The notes beneath the pieces were generated by a model. It searched no databases, had not been told where the DNA came from, and worked only from the letters and a program-made list of their open reading frames with translations. 64,000 bases of DNA from Massilia eurypsychrophila. Lineage in GTDB: Bacteria; Pseudomonadota; Gammaproteobacteria; Burkholderiales; Burkholderiaceae_D. The stretch covers positions 1 through 64,000 of the forward strand of contig NZ_PDOC01000019.1 of the NCBI RefSeq assembly GCF_002760655.1, read 5' to 3'. The position numbers and the translations under genes were made by a program. This document shows, one piece after another, positions 63,709-64,000 of this stretch (its first letter is position 1; each line of letters begins with the position of its first letter).

Positions 63709-64000
63709 CTAAGCCGGCAGGATCAGGGCGACCGTCAGGCCGCCACCCTCCCGGTTGCCCAGCGTGATGCGCCCGCCGTGCGCTTCGGCAATCTCGCGCG
63801 CCAGCGCCAGTCCGAGCCCGGTGCCGCTGCGCTTGGTGGAGTAGAACGGCACCAGCGCATTGGTCAGCACCGCCTCGTTCATGCCAGGGCCGCGGTCGGA
63901 TACTTCGATGCGCAGCATGTCGGCCACGCGCTTGACGTTCAGCTCGACCAGGCCAGGCGGCGAACCCGATTCGTGCGCGTTCTTCAGCAGATTGAGGAGC
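63709..64000 (-). CDS. Sensor histidine kinase, C-terminal part (gene runs off the window)
   Basis: The minus-strand frame is open to the window edge and encodes the HATPase_c end: LLNLLKNAHESGSPPG (N-box), VSDRGPGMNEAVL (G1), PFYSTKRSGTGLGLALAREI (F and G2 boxes), GNREGGGLTVALILPA and a stop. The dimerisation and sensor parts lie outside. The N-box part duplicates 57041-57081 in the same orientation, so the VgrG island separates an incomplete kinase copy from this one. GC content returns to that of the main chromosome here, marking the right boundary of the island at about 63700. Confidence 0.88.
   Translation of the reverse strand, partial: LLNLLKNAHESGSPPGLVELNVKRVADMLRIEVSDRGPGMNEAVLTNALVPFYSTKRSGTGLGLALAREIAEAHGGRITLGNREGGGLTVALILPA

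Overview
The window reads as a high-GC betaproteobacterial chromosome segment, most like Massilia/Duganella/Janthinobacterium relatives (Oxalobacteraceae). This is an inference from a PEP-CTERM protein, many secreted metallopeptidases, an orphan TonB-dependent receptor, NarL-type signalling with an ABC-type sensor protein, and families of GTCAG-containing palindromic repeats. No tRNA, rRNA, CRISPR array, phage or intact insertion sequence was seen.

Layout. 1-657: a remnant of a histidine kinase 3' end and a REP-like palindrome. 0.66-7.0 kb: sodC, a frameshifted PEP-CTERM gene, an M28 aminopeptidase, a membrane M28 relative that has lost its zinc ligands, and a TonB-like protein. 7.2-10.3 kb: a three-gene signalling operon (response regulator, periplasmic substrate-binding-type protein, HisKA_3 kinase). 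10.3-15.7 kb: M14 peptidase, DUF885 protein, branched-chain amino acid binding protein, Lrp-type regulator. 15.8-26.5 kb: a cysteine desulfurase-rhodanese fusion and a giant NdvB-type cyclic beta-glucan synthase. 26.7-36 kb: PHP-domain protein, Gdt1-type cation transporter, M1 aminopeptidase with a serine hydrolase, a RES-type toxin/antitoxin pair with a broken toxin, and a frameshifted trypsin-like protease. 36-38.2 kb: a sugar-binding-type lipoprotein and an exported methyltransferase-like protein.

The most notable region is 38.3-51.4 kb. A sigma-54-type -24/-12 promoter, preceded by an array of CGGACA hexamers spaced exactly 10 bp apart, stands before a ten-gene operon. The operon holds two tandem copies of a TldD-like/TldE-like protease pair (Tat signals only on the TldD-like subunits), then DUF4159, MoxR AAA+ ATPase, DUF58, BatA-like, DUF4175-like and a final membrane protein. 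The gene order suggests an envelope-located, chaperone-assisted maturation or quality-control system of unknown substrate.

51.4-56.9 kb: a TonB-dependent receptor, an M48 peptidase fused to a pilin-like helix domain, a spermidine synthase-like protein and a pyridoxamine-phosphate-oxidase-like protein. 57.0-63.7 kb: a visibly AT-richer island encoding VgrG, a lipase effector (Tle-type), a Tli4-type immunity lipoprotein and PAAR. It lies between two direct copies of a histidine-kinase segment and so looks acquired. Both the effector and the immunity gene carry frameshifts at homopolymers.

Five genes here are broken by a single indel that restores a full-length family member when corrected (PEP-CTERM, RES, trypsin, Tle, Tli4). 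Sequencing error, decay and phase variation cannot be told apart from the sequence alone.
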